NCBI RefSeq assembly: GCF_028640845.1
Contig: NC_080539.1
Span: forward strand, 162,221,736-162,285,735
Source: Ahaetulla prasina
Lineage: Eukaryota > Chordata > Lepidosauria > Squamata > Colubridae
Length of the DNA stretch: 64,000 nt
Direction of reading: 5' to 3'
Positions within the stretch are counted from its first letter, which is position 1. Each line of letters begins with the position of its first letter. The position numbers and the translations under genes were made by a program. Shown here piece after piece: positions 55,024 to 64,000 of this stretch. The notes below the pieces were generated by a model. The model saw only the letters and a program-made list of their open reading frames with translations. It had not been told where the DNA came from and did not search any database.

Positions 55024-57281
55024 ATTTTATTTATTTATTTATTTATTTATTATATTTGTATACCGCCCATCTCCCGAAAGACTCAGGGCGGTTCACAGCC
55101 AAAAAACAACAGAAAACATATAATACATATAAACAGCTAAAAGAATAGACAGTTAAATTCAATTGATGCCCTAAAACTTTTAAATACAAATTTAAAACCT
55201 CAATTAAACCCCTTTTTTAAAAATCCCAATTTAAAAACTATGTTCAAGCTAGTCCTGCTCTTCGAAACAGCAACGTCTTCAGCTCGCGGCGGAAGGACCT
55301 GAGATCGGGGAGTTGACGAAGCCCCAGAGGGAGCTCGTTCCAGAGGGTAGGGGCCCCCACAGACAAGGCCCTCCCCCTAGAGGTCGCCAGCCCACATTGT
55401 TTAGCTGACGGTATCCGGAGGAGGCCCTCTCTGTGAGAGCGCACTGGTCGGTGAGAGGTTAATGGTGGCAGTAGGCGGTCCCGTAAATATCCCGGCCCTA
55501 GGCCATGGAGCGCTTTAAAGGTGATAACAAGTACCTTGGAGTGGACCCGGGAGGCCACCGGGGGCCAGTGCAGACTACGCAGGAGGGTGTTACAGGGAGC
55601 CACAAGGTGCTCCTTCTATCACCAGCGCAGCCGCATTCTGGACCAGTTGGAGTCTCCGGTACCCTTCAAGGGAGCCCCATGTAGAGAGCATTACAGTAGT
55701 CCAGGCGGGATGTAACAAGGGCATGAGCGACCGTGCATAAGGAAGCCCGATCCAGAAAGGGGCGTAACTGGCGTATCAGGCGAACCTGATGAAAAGCTCC
55801 CCTGGTGACAGCTATCATATGATCTTCTAAAGACAGCCGTGCATCCAGGAGGACGCCCAGATTACGAGCCCTTTCGGTGGGGCCAATAGTTCGCCCCCAA
55901 TGGTCAGTGATGGAATTAGCTGACTGTACCGGGCCGCCGGCATCCACAGCCACTCGGTCTTGGTGGGATTTAGTCTGAGTCTGTTCCTCCCCATCCAAAC
56001 CCGTACGGCCCCCAGGCACTGGGACATCACTTCAACAGCCTCGTTGGGGTGGTTAGGGGTGGAAATATAGAGCTGGGTATCATCAGCGTATAGATGACAA
56101 CTCACCCCAAAACCACGGATGATCTCACCCAGCGGCTTCATATAGATGTTGAACAGAAGAGGCGAGAGAACCGACCCTTGCGGCACCCCACATAAGAGGC
56201 GCCTTGGGGTCGATCTCTGTCCCCCCGTCAACACCATCTGCGACCGGTCGGAGAGGTAGGAGGAGAACCACCGATGAACAGTGCCCCTCACTCCAAGTCC
56301 CTCGAGTCGGCGCAGCAGGATACCATGATCGATGGTATCAAAAGCCGCTGAGAGATCTAATAGGACCAAGACAGAGGAACAACCTCTGTCCCGAGCCCTC
56401 AAGAGATCATCAACTAGGGCGACCAAGGCTGTTTCCATGTTGTGACCAGGCCGGAAACCGGACTGGAATGGATCAAGATAGACAGTTTCATCCAGGTACT
56501 GGGGCAACTGTCGTGCAACCACACTCTCGACAACCTTTGCCTGGCGAAGGTTGGAGACCGGACGATAATTTGCTAAACTAGCTGGGTCAAGGGAAGGCTT
56601 CTTGAGGAGGGGCCTCACCACCGCCTCTTTCAAGGCGGCAGGGAAAACACCCTCCATCAAAGAAGCGTTCACAATTTTCTGGAGCCAGCCTCGTGTCACC
56701 TCCCGGGTGGCCAAAACCAACCAGGAGGGACACGGGTCCAATAAACATGTGGTTGCATTCAATCTCCCCATTAACCTGTCCATGTCTTCAGGAGCCACAG
56801 GATCAAACTCATCCCAGATAATAACATCAAGACTTGCCTCCTCCACCCCGTCTGGATCCACCCAGTCTGTGTCCAACCCTTCCCGAATTTGAGCGATTTT
56901 ATCAAACAGATATTGTCCAAATTCCTCAGCTCGACCCTTTAAGGGATCCTCTACCGCTCTCTGATGGAGGAGCGAGCGGGTCACCCTAAACAGGGCGGCT
57001 GGGCAGTTATCTGCTGATGCAATGAGGTTGGAAAAATACTCCCGTTTTGCCAGCCTCATCGCCACTAGATAGGTCTGAATTTGAGACCTAACTAGTGTCC
57101 GGTCAGATTCGGAGCGGCTGGCTCTCCAGATACTCTCTAGGCGTCTTTTCCAGCGCTTCATTTCCCTCAGCCCCTCGGAGTACCAAGGGGCTAAACGAGA
57201 TCGGCACCGGGTCAGAGGCCGCAAAGGCACGACTCGATCTAGAGCGCCAGCCGCCGCCCGATCCCAGGCAGCGACCAGAGC
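55024..57281 (-). mobile_element. L2-type LINE, 5'-truncated, nested in CR1
   Basis: A 2258-bp minus-strand insertion with ATCATT duplications at 55018-55023 and 57282-57287. It contains the region upstream of RT, RT, the C-terminus, 3' UTR and a TTTA-type tail (55024-55050). The endonuclease and any ORF1 are missing. GC content is clearly higher than in the surroundings, as in other L2 copies here. Confidence 0.88.
55244..57281 (-). pseudogene. L2 ORF2 reverse transcriptase, truncated and frameshifted
   Basis: Minus-strand coding sequence enters at the truncated 5' edge and stays open to 55827 (about 467 codons counted from 57230). Motifs in order are LANYRPVSNL, FQSGFRPGHNMETAL, VLLDLSAAFDTIDHGI (motif A, catalytic Asp), LLCGVPQGSVLSPLLFNIYM (motif B) and CHLYADDTQLYIS (motif C, YADD). 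Past 55830 the reading shifts to another frame (LGVLLDARLSLEDHMIAV) and again near 55640, ending with the conserved ALHGLGPGYLRDRLLPP and FRRELKTLLFRRAGLA before 55244. At least two frameshifts and the missing endonuclease make it inactive, but the RT palm is intact in sequence. Confidence 0.88.
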
Positions 57282-57544
57282 ATCATTAAGTGTTGGACCT
57301 TATGATTCTTGATGAGTGTATATTTTCTTTTATGTACACTGAGAGCATATGCACCAAGACAAATTCCTCGTGTGTCCAATCACACTTGGCCAATAAAGAA
57401 TTCTATTCTATTCTATTCTATTCTATTCTATTCTATTCTATTCTATTCTATTCTATTCTATTCTATTCTTCCATATATGTTGTACCTAGAACTTGAAGAA
57501 TTGCCCTCAATCTAAAAGGGTGTTTCAGGTATGAGGAGGCTGGC

Positions 57545-58085
57545 TTATTTATTTTATTTTATTTTTTATGTATTTATTTTTGTCAATCATATATAAGATA
57601 ACAAGTCAAAGTATAAACATAATTTGGATACATGAAAAGATTAAGTAAAAAGGAATATTAGGACAGGGACGGTAGGCATGCAGGTGCTCTTATGCACGCC
57701 CCTTACAGACCTCTTAGGAATGGGGTGAGGTCAACAATAGACAGTTTAAGCTTAAAGTTTTGGGGATTTGGGGAAGAAACTACAGAGTTAGGTAGTGCAT
57801 TCCAGGCATTGAGAACTCTGTTACTGAAGTCGTATTTTCTGCAATCAAGTTTGGAGTGGTTCGCCTTGAGTTTGCATCTGTTATTTGCTTATGTATTGTT
57901 GTGGTTGAAGCTGAAGTAGTCATTGACAGGTAGGACATTGTGGTAGATAATTTTATGTACTATGTTTGCATAGTTCTAAATTGTCTAAGGCCAAAATTTG
58001 GAATCTGGTGGCATAAAGTATTTTATTGCGAGCTGAGGAGTGGAGGACTCTTCTTGTGAAATATCTCTGTACTCTCTCGATTATT
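57545..58085 (-). mobile_element. CR1-like LINE 3' end
   Basis: Relative of 12482 in reverse orientation: TTTA-rich tail, complement of CCTAAGAGGTCTGTAAGGGG at about 57710, through to the complement of the IERVQKYF-coding segment at about 58080. Several stops and indels. Confidence 0.72.
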
Positions 58086-58089
58086 ATTA

Positions 58090-59120
58090 TGGAAAAAATA
58101 CATTTAAATAACATCCATGCACCAGAGGACTAGGTCAAAAGGTAGAAGACAAATCTGAGCATCTTCATATCTGCAGGTTCTCTCAGAGATAATGTTCCAA
58201 TGCTAAACTCTATTCATTGAGCCAGTTCGACCCTTGCGGAAGGCACAGTATATCTATCTAGTGCTAGAGGGAGTTTGTTCCACTGCATGCTTTCTTGGTT
58301 GCCAGGGGACTCGGGTTTCTTGCATTGCAATTTGCTGGGTCTCTAAGGCTTCATAAGATTGAATGCTGTGATCCTGGCTTTGACCCATCCTTGAAATCGG
58401 AACCAGAGAGTCCTCATAAAAACACTCTGCAAAAGGGGAAATTCTGGAGGTAGAAATTGTGGAAGTATGTAAGAAATAAACATCCGACATGTCTTCAGTT
58501 GACTGAATGCTCAGATGTTTAATGTTAACAAAGAGACATCTGGTGTAGGGCTTTCTAACAGTACACTTTTGAAGTCTAGGAATGTTACTGCTGTTAAACA
58601 TTTGAAGAATGTGTTTCAGTTATATTATTTGCAAGAAAATATTTGTTATGCAGATCATTTCACAACATTTCAGGTAGAAACTTAATTAAACTGAGCCTGG
58701 TCAGAAGATCCAGGGGCCTATTTTTTTTAATTTTTTTTTTTTACTATTTACAGAACTTAGATGAAGAATGGTAAAACGGAAGCCCCTAGAACAATTTTCA
58801 CATTTTTGGCACTGGTGAACAGAATACAAGCCTTAAATATACGTGGGTGTATGTGTACGTGTGTGGATACACACGTATACATATATAGTATATATGTGTG
58901 TGTATTGTCAGAAGAATACTTTGGGGTTTCAAATTGAGCTGGCAAGAATAAATAAAAATGAGATCCACACAGCTGTGGGAAAAAAGAAATATTTATTCCT
59001 AAAAGGAAACAATTTGCATTTAGGGGCAGGCTGCAGAGAAACGGGGTAAAGCAGCAGATTTATATAAGGGAAGCTTGAAGTGTCTAAGTGCTGATTCTAG
59101 GGTGACACTTGAGGTGTACA

Positions 59121-59155
<35 letters not shown>

Positions 59156-60285
59156 GTATGTTTATTCTTGTGAACATGCAGTTCCTCTGGGAGACCTAAT
59201 TTAATTAACTCTGTTTGTGTTTGCAGACCTTATCCTTTGATATGTGGAGTAGGTCTGGATAATTTATTTGGGGATTTGAGGAAGTTTGAGAAAGGGATTT
59301 TCCCGTTTGCTATTTTTACTTGATTAATTTAGTTTCAGCTGACTGACAATTATCTAGTGGAGATACTGATTCTCAAACCATTGTGGATTCTGTTAATATT
59401 TTAAGGGACGATGGAAACAGTATAAAATATATTTTATTATACAACTTTTCACAGTATGTGTGTGTACACACGCACGCACACAGAGTATATATGATGTGTG
59501 TGTGTGTGTGTGTTTGTGTGTGTGTTACTACTGTAATCCTTTTGACATGTACATGATCTTTACAACATATACAACAAAGAGGATTAGCTGAGTACAGCTA
59601 TATTGAACAAGTTTTCCTCACAACACAGTTATCTAAATCCATCCATTTGCATTCATGACATCAGGCCTCAGGGCATTTCAGAGATACATATATTCTCTTT
59701 TGCGATAACTGAAAGCTTCCTCAAATCCAACTTTTCAAAGCTGAAAAGATTGAAGGCTCTTATTGGCACAAATAAGCGGTGGTTAACTTTGTGAGGTGTA
59801 ACCAAATCTTGAATCCCAATCCAAATTGTGCTGATTTGGAAAGCAGGTTGAATCAAGAGAGAAAATTGGTTTAAACCAAATGTTAATGAATAGTGTTAAT
59901 TTTTGTTCTTCTAGAGCTAGCATTTGCAAAACATATACTGACGTGGTACTGTCTGTGCTAATTAACCCTATTTCTGAACAGTTTTTATTTAGCTTAGGGG
60001 TTTGTTTAATAATTTTTATTTCAATTACTATATAAAGATGGTATAAAAATATTTATAGTCCTATGCATCAGCATTTAGTGGTTGTTGTTTTCATCTGCTA
60101 TATCCTATTTTTTTCTCTCTCCTTAAATCTTCCTAGCTCAGTGATCAAGTCTCAGAGAAGAAAATGCTCTCCATGCATGCTCATAGGCCGGCTCCAGATT
60201 TCTGCTGTTAGTGCCAAATTCTACCAAGGTAACACTACTTTTATTATTTATATGTTTTTGCTTTAATTATCTCATCTCTGATGAT
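58090..60285. other. unassigned sequence with GT tracts
   Basis: Contains TG/CA microsatellites at about 58840-58910, 59124-59152 and 59497-59524. No element or exon recognised otherwise. Confidence 0.45.
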
Positions 60286-60295
60286 ATTGTGTAAC

Positions 60296-60432
60296 CAGTG
60301 GTGGGATTCAAGTAATTTAACAACCGGCTCTCTGCCCTAATGATTTCTTCCAACAACCAGTTTGCCAAACTGCTGACAAAGTTAACAACCGGTTCTCCCA
60401 AAGTGGTACGAACTGGCTGAATCCCACCACTG
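60296..60432. mobile_element. 137-bp hAT-type miniature element
   Basis: Ends CAGTGGTGGGATTCAAG / GCTGAATCCCACCACTG, perfect 8-bp duplications TGTGTAAC (60288-60295 and 60433-60440). Differs from 49367-49503 at only a few positions. Confidence 0.92.
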
Positions 60433-60440
60433 TGTGTAAC

Positions 60441-61040
60441 CAATATTGATGAGTTTCAGGATTTTACCAGTTTAGAACCTTGTTCTAATTCAGGTACATG
60501 TCCATTTTAGTTGTATTTAATGCATTTAATTTCAATGAGGAAAAAGTGTTTTTGTCAACATTGTCTTCGCTAAATTTAAACTGGCTACCCTTTTCTTTGA
60601 CAAAGCAAAAAAACAAAAACAAAAACCAAGTCAAAAGGATTTGTGAAGTAATGTATCTAATCTCTTGATATATTATTGTCTTGGGATTTCATTTATCACC
60701 TTATGCTTCAGAATGAAAAGCTAAGTCTGCCATTACAATTTATACCCAGTAATTAGGAGAAGTATAATTGACACTGATCGTGTTAAATGCATGCAAGAAA
60801 GATGCAAATCTACTCATCCATTGTCTTTAAAGGAATATTCTGGAAACTTTCTTCATATCCCCTCATACAAATTAGGTAACTTCGTTGGAAGGGTCTAGGA
60901 AGTCACCTATACTGGGAAAGCAAAGTCAAAACCCAAATTCTATTATCTTTGCCTTTTTAAAAAAATCACTACATTTAATTTGGGGAGGGGTGTGATTTTA
61001 ATTCAAATACATTTTATTAGAGATCTTGAATCTCCCCACC
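60441..61040. other. unassigned sequence
   Basis: No recognised feature. Confidence 0.45.

Positions 61041-61043
<3 letters not shown>

Positions 61044-61125
<82 letters not shown>
61044..61125. repeat. (TA)n microsatellite at the Penelope-like 3' end
   Basis: About 40 TA units directly next to the end of the Penelope-like element, so it is either the insertion target or extended from the element's terminus. Confidence 0.92.
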
Positions 61126-61127
<2 letters not shown>

Positions 61128-61689
61128 TATAGGTCTTTGGTTGTTCGGGTTTTCTCCCGTGTAAGATTGGAAGTGTCTTGGCGGCGTTTCGAAGTCTCAT
61201 TCGTCATCTTCAGGCTTCAGCTTAGTGCTTCTGGGAGCAATGTGTGATCGCAGCTGTTTCTTCCTTTTAACTGCTAGTGGGGTTTGAACTGATTGGGTGG
61301 GAGCTTGGCTGTGCTCTGATTGGATGGGGTTTTCTGTGCTCTGATTGGCTGGGGTGTGTCCTGTGTTGGTGGGGGCTTGGTTGTGCTCAGTCTAGTCTGT
61401 GCTGCAGGGGGATTTGAGCTGGTGAGCTGCATAGCTGTTGTTTGGCTTTGTGGTCGTGCTACATCTTCATAGTGGGTGTCAGTCTGCTGCATGAATGGAT
61501 TGGAGGGGTTTGAAATGGCTAATGTTGCAGCTGCGGTCTGGCTTCTGGTCCTTGGTCGTGCTTCATGATCAGTGTGGGTTTGGGTCTGCTTTCTGGGTGG
61601 ATGTGGTGGTGACATCCTGTGTGGACCTCGTGAGTGTGGGTCTGGTGTCATTCCTCGTGTTAGGGACTCGTTTGTCAATAAGGCGGGTT

Positions 61690-61990
61690 TCCAAATGGCT
61701 GGTAGGCGGAGGTGTCATCTCGTTTGTTCATGCTGTGTGGGCGTTTTTCTATCTCAATGGCTTCTCTGATTATTCTGTTGTTAAAGTGTTCAGTTTTGGC
61801 GATAGTTCTGGTCTTTTTAAAGTCAATATCATGTCCTGTGACTTTAAAGTGTTGGACCAGGGAAGAAGTTGGTTCCTCTTTTTTGAATGAGTTCTTGTGT
61901 TCTTCAATCGTGCACTTATTCTTCTGTTGGTTTGTCCAATGTATGTGGTGGGGCAGGCGGTGCATGGGATTTCATATACTCCTTGATTTT
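61690..61990 (-). pseudogene. GIY-YIG endonuclease domain of the Penelope-like element
   Basis: On the minus strand the signature reads GVYEIPCTACPTTYIGQTNR in one frame (about 61990-61930), corresponding to the GIY and YIG elements plus the Cys pair of Penelope-type enzymes. The continuation EEHKNSFKKEEPTSSLVQHF, HNF-type GHDIDF, and RIIREAIEIEKRPHSMNKRD lies in a different frame (61920-61720), so at least one indel separates them. The conserved Glu in the REAIEIEK segment is present. Confidence 0.82.
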
Positions 61991-62499
61991 CTAACTCAAT
62001 TTTGTCTTTGGGGTTTCTTAGGATGGTGGATATTTTTCTGTTTGTGCAGAATGCTGTCTTGATGTTGTGTTTGTGGAGGATCTTGCTGATTCTGTCTGTG
62101 GTGCCTTTTATATATGGGAGGAGGGCTGTGCCGTTTTCTTGTTCTCTGTCTTGGATTTTAGTGGGGGGTTCTTTTTGGATTAGCTTGGTAATCTTATTTC
62201 TTTGGAATCCATTGGATGTTAGTACGTTAGTGAGAGTGTCTAGTTCGGTTTTAGGTGTTGTTCATCAGCTAAGCATTTTGTTCTGGAGATGAGTGTCTTG
62301 GCTACGGAGTTGATCTGTGCTGGGTGGTGGTGTGAGAGTGCGTGCAGATAGCGGTTTGTGTGTGTTTTCTTCTGGTAGATGGTGTGTCCTAGGGGCCATT
62401 GGGTTTCTGTAGACTAAGACATCCAGGAAGGAAGTTGGTTATTAACTTCTGTTTCCATGGTGAACTGTATTTTGGGGTGTAGGCTATTGAGTGTGTGAG

Positions 62500-63544
62500 G
62501 AAGTTGTCAAGTTTTTCTTTCCCGTGTGGCCAGATTATGAAGGTGTCGTCTACATATCTGAGCCAGAGTTTGGGTTTGTGATCAGATTTTCTAGAGCTTG
62601 GGTTTCAAAGTGTTCCATGTAGAGACTGGCAATGACAGGTGAGAGGGGTGATCCCATGGGTGCTCCTTCTACTTGTTTGTATTTTTGTCCATTATAGATG
62701 AAGTATGTGTTGGATAGGCAGTGGTTGGTCAGATCTAGGATGTGCTTGGGGGGGTTATATTTGTTTTGGATAGCTGTCAAGGCTTCTTTGATTGGCACTT
62801 GGGTGAAGAGGGATATGACATCAAAGCTCACTGGGCTTTAAGGTCGCTGGGCTGTAAGTTTTGTTTCTTTATGATCTCTATGAACTGGAATGAGTTTTTT
62901 ACGTGTGAGGTGATGGATTCTGCATAGGGCTGTAGTTGTTTGGCGAGAAATTTGGCTAGGTTTTGTAGAGGTGAGCCTATGGAGCTGACTATGGGTCTGA
63001 GTGGGGTTCCTTCTTTGTGTATCTTGGGGAGGCCATAGAGCTTAGGGCATCTGGATGATTTCTCTCTGGGAATGATTCTTTGTTGGATTTCTTCGCTGAT
63101 GGGGGAGGCTTTTATTTTGGATCTAGTGGTTTTTTCTAGGTAGGTGGTGGAGTCTGTGTTTAGGGGCTTGTATGCAGGGTCTTGGAGTAGGTTGGTTAAT
63201 TTGGTTTGGTAGTCAGATGTGTTCATAACCACCGTGGCGTTGCCCTTGTCTGCTGGTAGGATTATTATGCTGGTATCTTTTTTCAGGTTAAGTAGTGCTG
63301 TCTGTTCCTCTTTGGGTAAGTTGCTTTTGGGTGGCTTGCTGGTGCAGAGGATGTTGGAGATCTCGAGTCTGATTTTGTTAGCGTCATCGGGCTTGATTTT
63401 GGTCAGGCTGGTTTCAACTCCGCATATAATGGTTTCGGTGGGGATGTATTTGGGAGTGACTGCAAAGTTGAATCCTTTGGAAAGGACATCGGTTTCAGCT
63501 TTGGTGAGGATCCTATCTGAGATGTTATGCACTGTTTGTTTCAT
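62500..63544 (-). pseudogene. Penelope-like reverse transcriptase
   Basis: The first open part (63544-62828) contains SIIILPADKGNATVVMNTSD, the family's PADKG motif, then CPKLYGLPKIHKEGTPLRPI and SSIGSPLQNLAKFLAKQL. The next part (62831-62550) has SFDVISLFTQVPI (motif A) and EGAPMGSPLSPVIASLYMEH (motif B). Motif C, KLWLRYVDDTFIIW with YVDD, lies near 62550 in a shifted frame. The frame between 62828 and 62831 is nearly continuous; a clear shift occurs at about 62575. The polyprotein would copy RNA using a nicked or telomere-like end, as in the family generally. Inactive because of frameshifts, though motifs are well kept, so the copy is fairly young. Confidence 0.88.
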
Positions 63545-63891
63545 GTGTTGCTGTGAGGTGGAGGGTTTGTTTCTGGCGTTCTTGTAGTCTTGAGTTTGTT
63601 GGTGTCGTGTCTGTCTTGAGGGTGGTCTGTGTTTTGGCTCTCAGGCGCTGTTGGTGGTTGTCCCAAAGTGCAGGGTGCATCTTGTTGCTGAGTTTGAGGT
63701 GAAGTGTGTGAGAGACTTTGTTGAGCTGATCTTCTCAGGAATCTGGTGAAGTTCATTTCTGATTAGGGCCAATTCTGTTCAGGATGCGTTTGGGTGGATG
63801 CAGCCAATTGGAAGCAGATTAAAGACTCAGCGGCAGTTTAGAACTGAATAAAATGAGCTCTTTGGACTTCTAGCATAGGTCCTGGTCAGAT

Positions 63892-64000
63892 ACAGCTATC
63901 CAAAACAAATATAACCCCCAAGCACATCCTAGATCTGACCAACCACTGCCTATCCAACACATACTTCATCTATAATGGACAAAAATACAAACAAGTAGAA
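63892..64000 (+). mobile_element. second Penelope-like copy, opposite orientation, continues past the window
   Basis: From ACAGCTATCCAAAACAAATA onward the plus strand encodes NPKHILDLTNHCLSNTYFIY-type RT sequence, matching 62668-62775 on the minus strand almost base for base, apart from a C run of five instead of seven. It begins abruptly inside the RT, so it is 5' truncated, and is cut by the window edge. Confidence 0.88.

Larger units (their letters stand above)
54972..57470 (+). mobile_element. CR1 3' end with (TTCTA)n, split by an L2 insertion
   Basis: The left part, 54972-55023, ends CCTATGACTATCATT. The right part, 57282-57469, resumes ATCATTAAGTGTTGGACC and runs to TTGGCCAATAAAGAATTCTA and a TTCTA array (57401-57469). 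The intact arrangement is visible at 43205-43439. The 6-mer ATCATT is duplicated at the insertion site. Confidence 0.88.
61130..63891 (-). mobile_element. Penelope-like retroelement with RT and GIY-YIG remnants
   Basis: Minus-strand order: N-terminal region (about 63760-63550), RT (63544-62500), linker, GIY-YIG endonuclease (about 61990-61690), Thr/Pro/Gln-rich tail (to 61274), and 3' non-coding region ending beside a TA array. This RT-then-GIY-YIG order is diagnostic of Penelope-like elements. Several frameshifts. At its 5' edge it abuts an inverted copy of part of its own RT. Confidence 0.88.

Noticed and set aside
56204..56892. Plus-strand ORFs of 125 and 96 codons
   Set aside because: Shadows of the L2 reverse transcriptase on the minus strand.
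61495..62292. Plus-strand ORFs with hydrophobic stretches
   Set aside because: Antisense to the Penelope-like GIY-YIG and linker region. The apparent membrane segments come from the complement of Lys/Asn/Thr-rich coding sequence.

Overview
This window looks like non-coding, repeat-packed genomic DNA from a squamate reptile, most likely a snake. The sequence points that way in four respects: RTE-BovB and L2/CR1-type LINE fragments; CR1 3' ends that run into long TTCTA/AATAG arrays; SINEs with the Sauria-SINE body and with a second tRNA-derived SINE body; and GATA/GACA (Bkm-like) microsatellites. I found no convincing host protein-coding exon, no host RNA gene and no prokaryotic-style gene cluster. 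Every ORF I could interpret belongs to a mobile element, and the remaining ORFs are short, repeat-derived or antisense.

Layout. 0-8 kb: SINE, L2 and CR1-like pieces, a BovB 3' end and a BovB 5' half with endonuclease, hAT-type and TA-flanked miniature elements. 8.1-10.3 kb: a 5'-truncated CR1 with a long reverse-transcriptase ORF, split by a hAT-type element with an 8-bp target duplication. 10.4-16.6 kb: a mosaic of reused segments (Tc1/mariner pieces, three copies of a dead CR1-like RT end, L2/MITE composites, variable 16-bp tandem repeats) that may be a real rearrangement or an assembly problem. 17-20 kb: SINEs, an LTR, a MITE. 21.19-25.34 kb: a recent tandem duplication of about 2.07 kb. 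30.8-32.65 kb: a complete LINE-1-like insertion carrying only ORF1, with 15-bp target duplications. 33.3-34.4 kb: a Ty3/Gypsy-type LTR plus partial gag. 34.4-35.05 kb: an array of imperfect palindromes. 38.3-39.0 kb: a solo LTR. 42-50.7 kb: SINEs, CR1 and many hAT-type miniature elements, some nested. 55.0-57.3 kb: an L2 element inserted into a CR1 tail. 61.1-64.0 kb: a Penelope-like element with RT and GIY-YIG remnants, followed by an oppositely oriented partial copy that runs off the end.

Nothing here forms a pathway. The window is a record of transposition: autonomous LINE, Penelope, Gypsy and Tc1 families are present only as truncated or frameshifted copies, beside many non-autonomous SINEs and miniature DNA transposons that depended on enzymes encoded elsewhere. 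The observations I rate highest are the ORF1-only LINE (HAL1-like), the mosaic 10.4-16.6 kb locus, the palindromic array and the inverted Penelope pair. Family names rest on motif recognition by eye, not on database searches, and boundaries without a stated target duplication are approximate.
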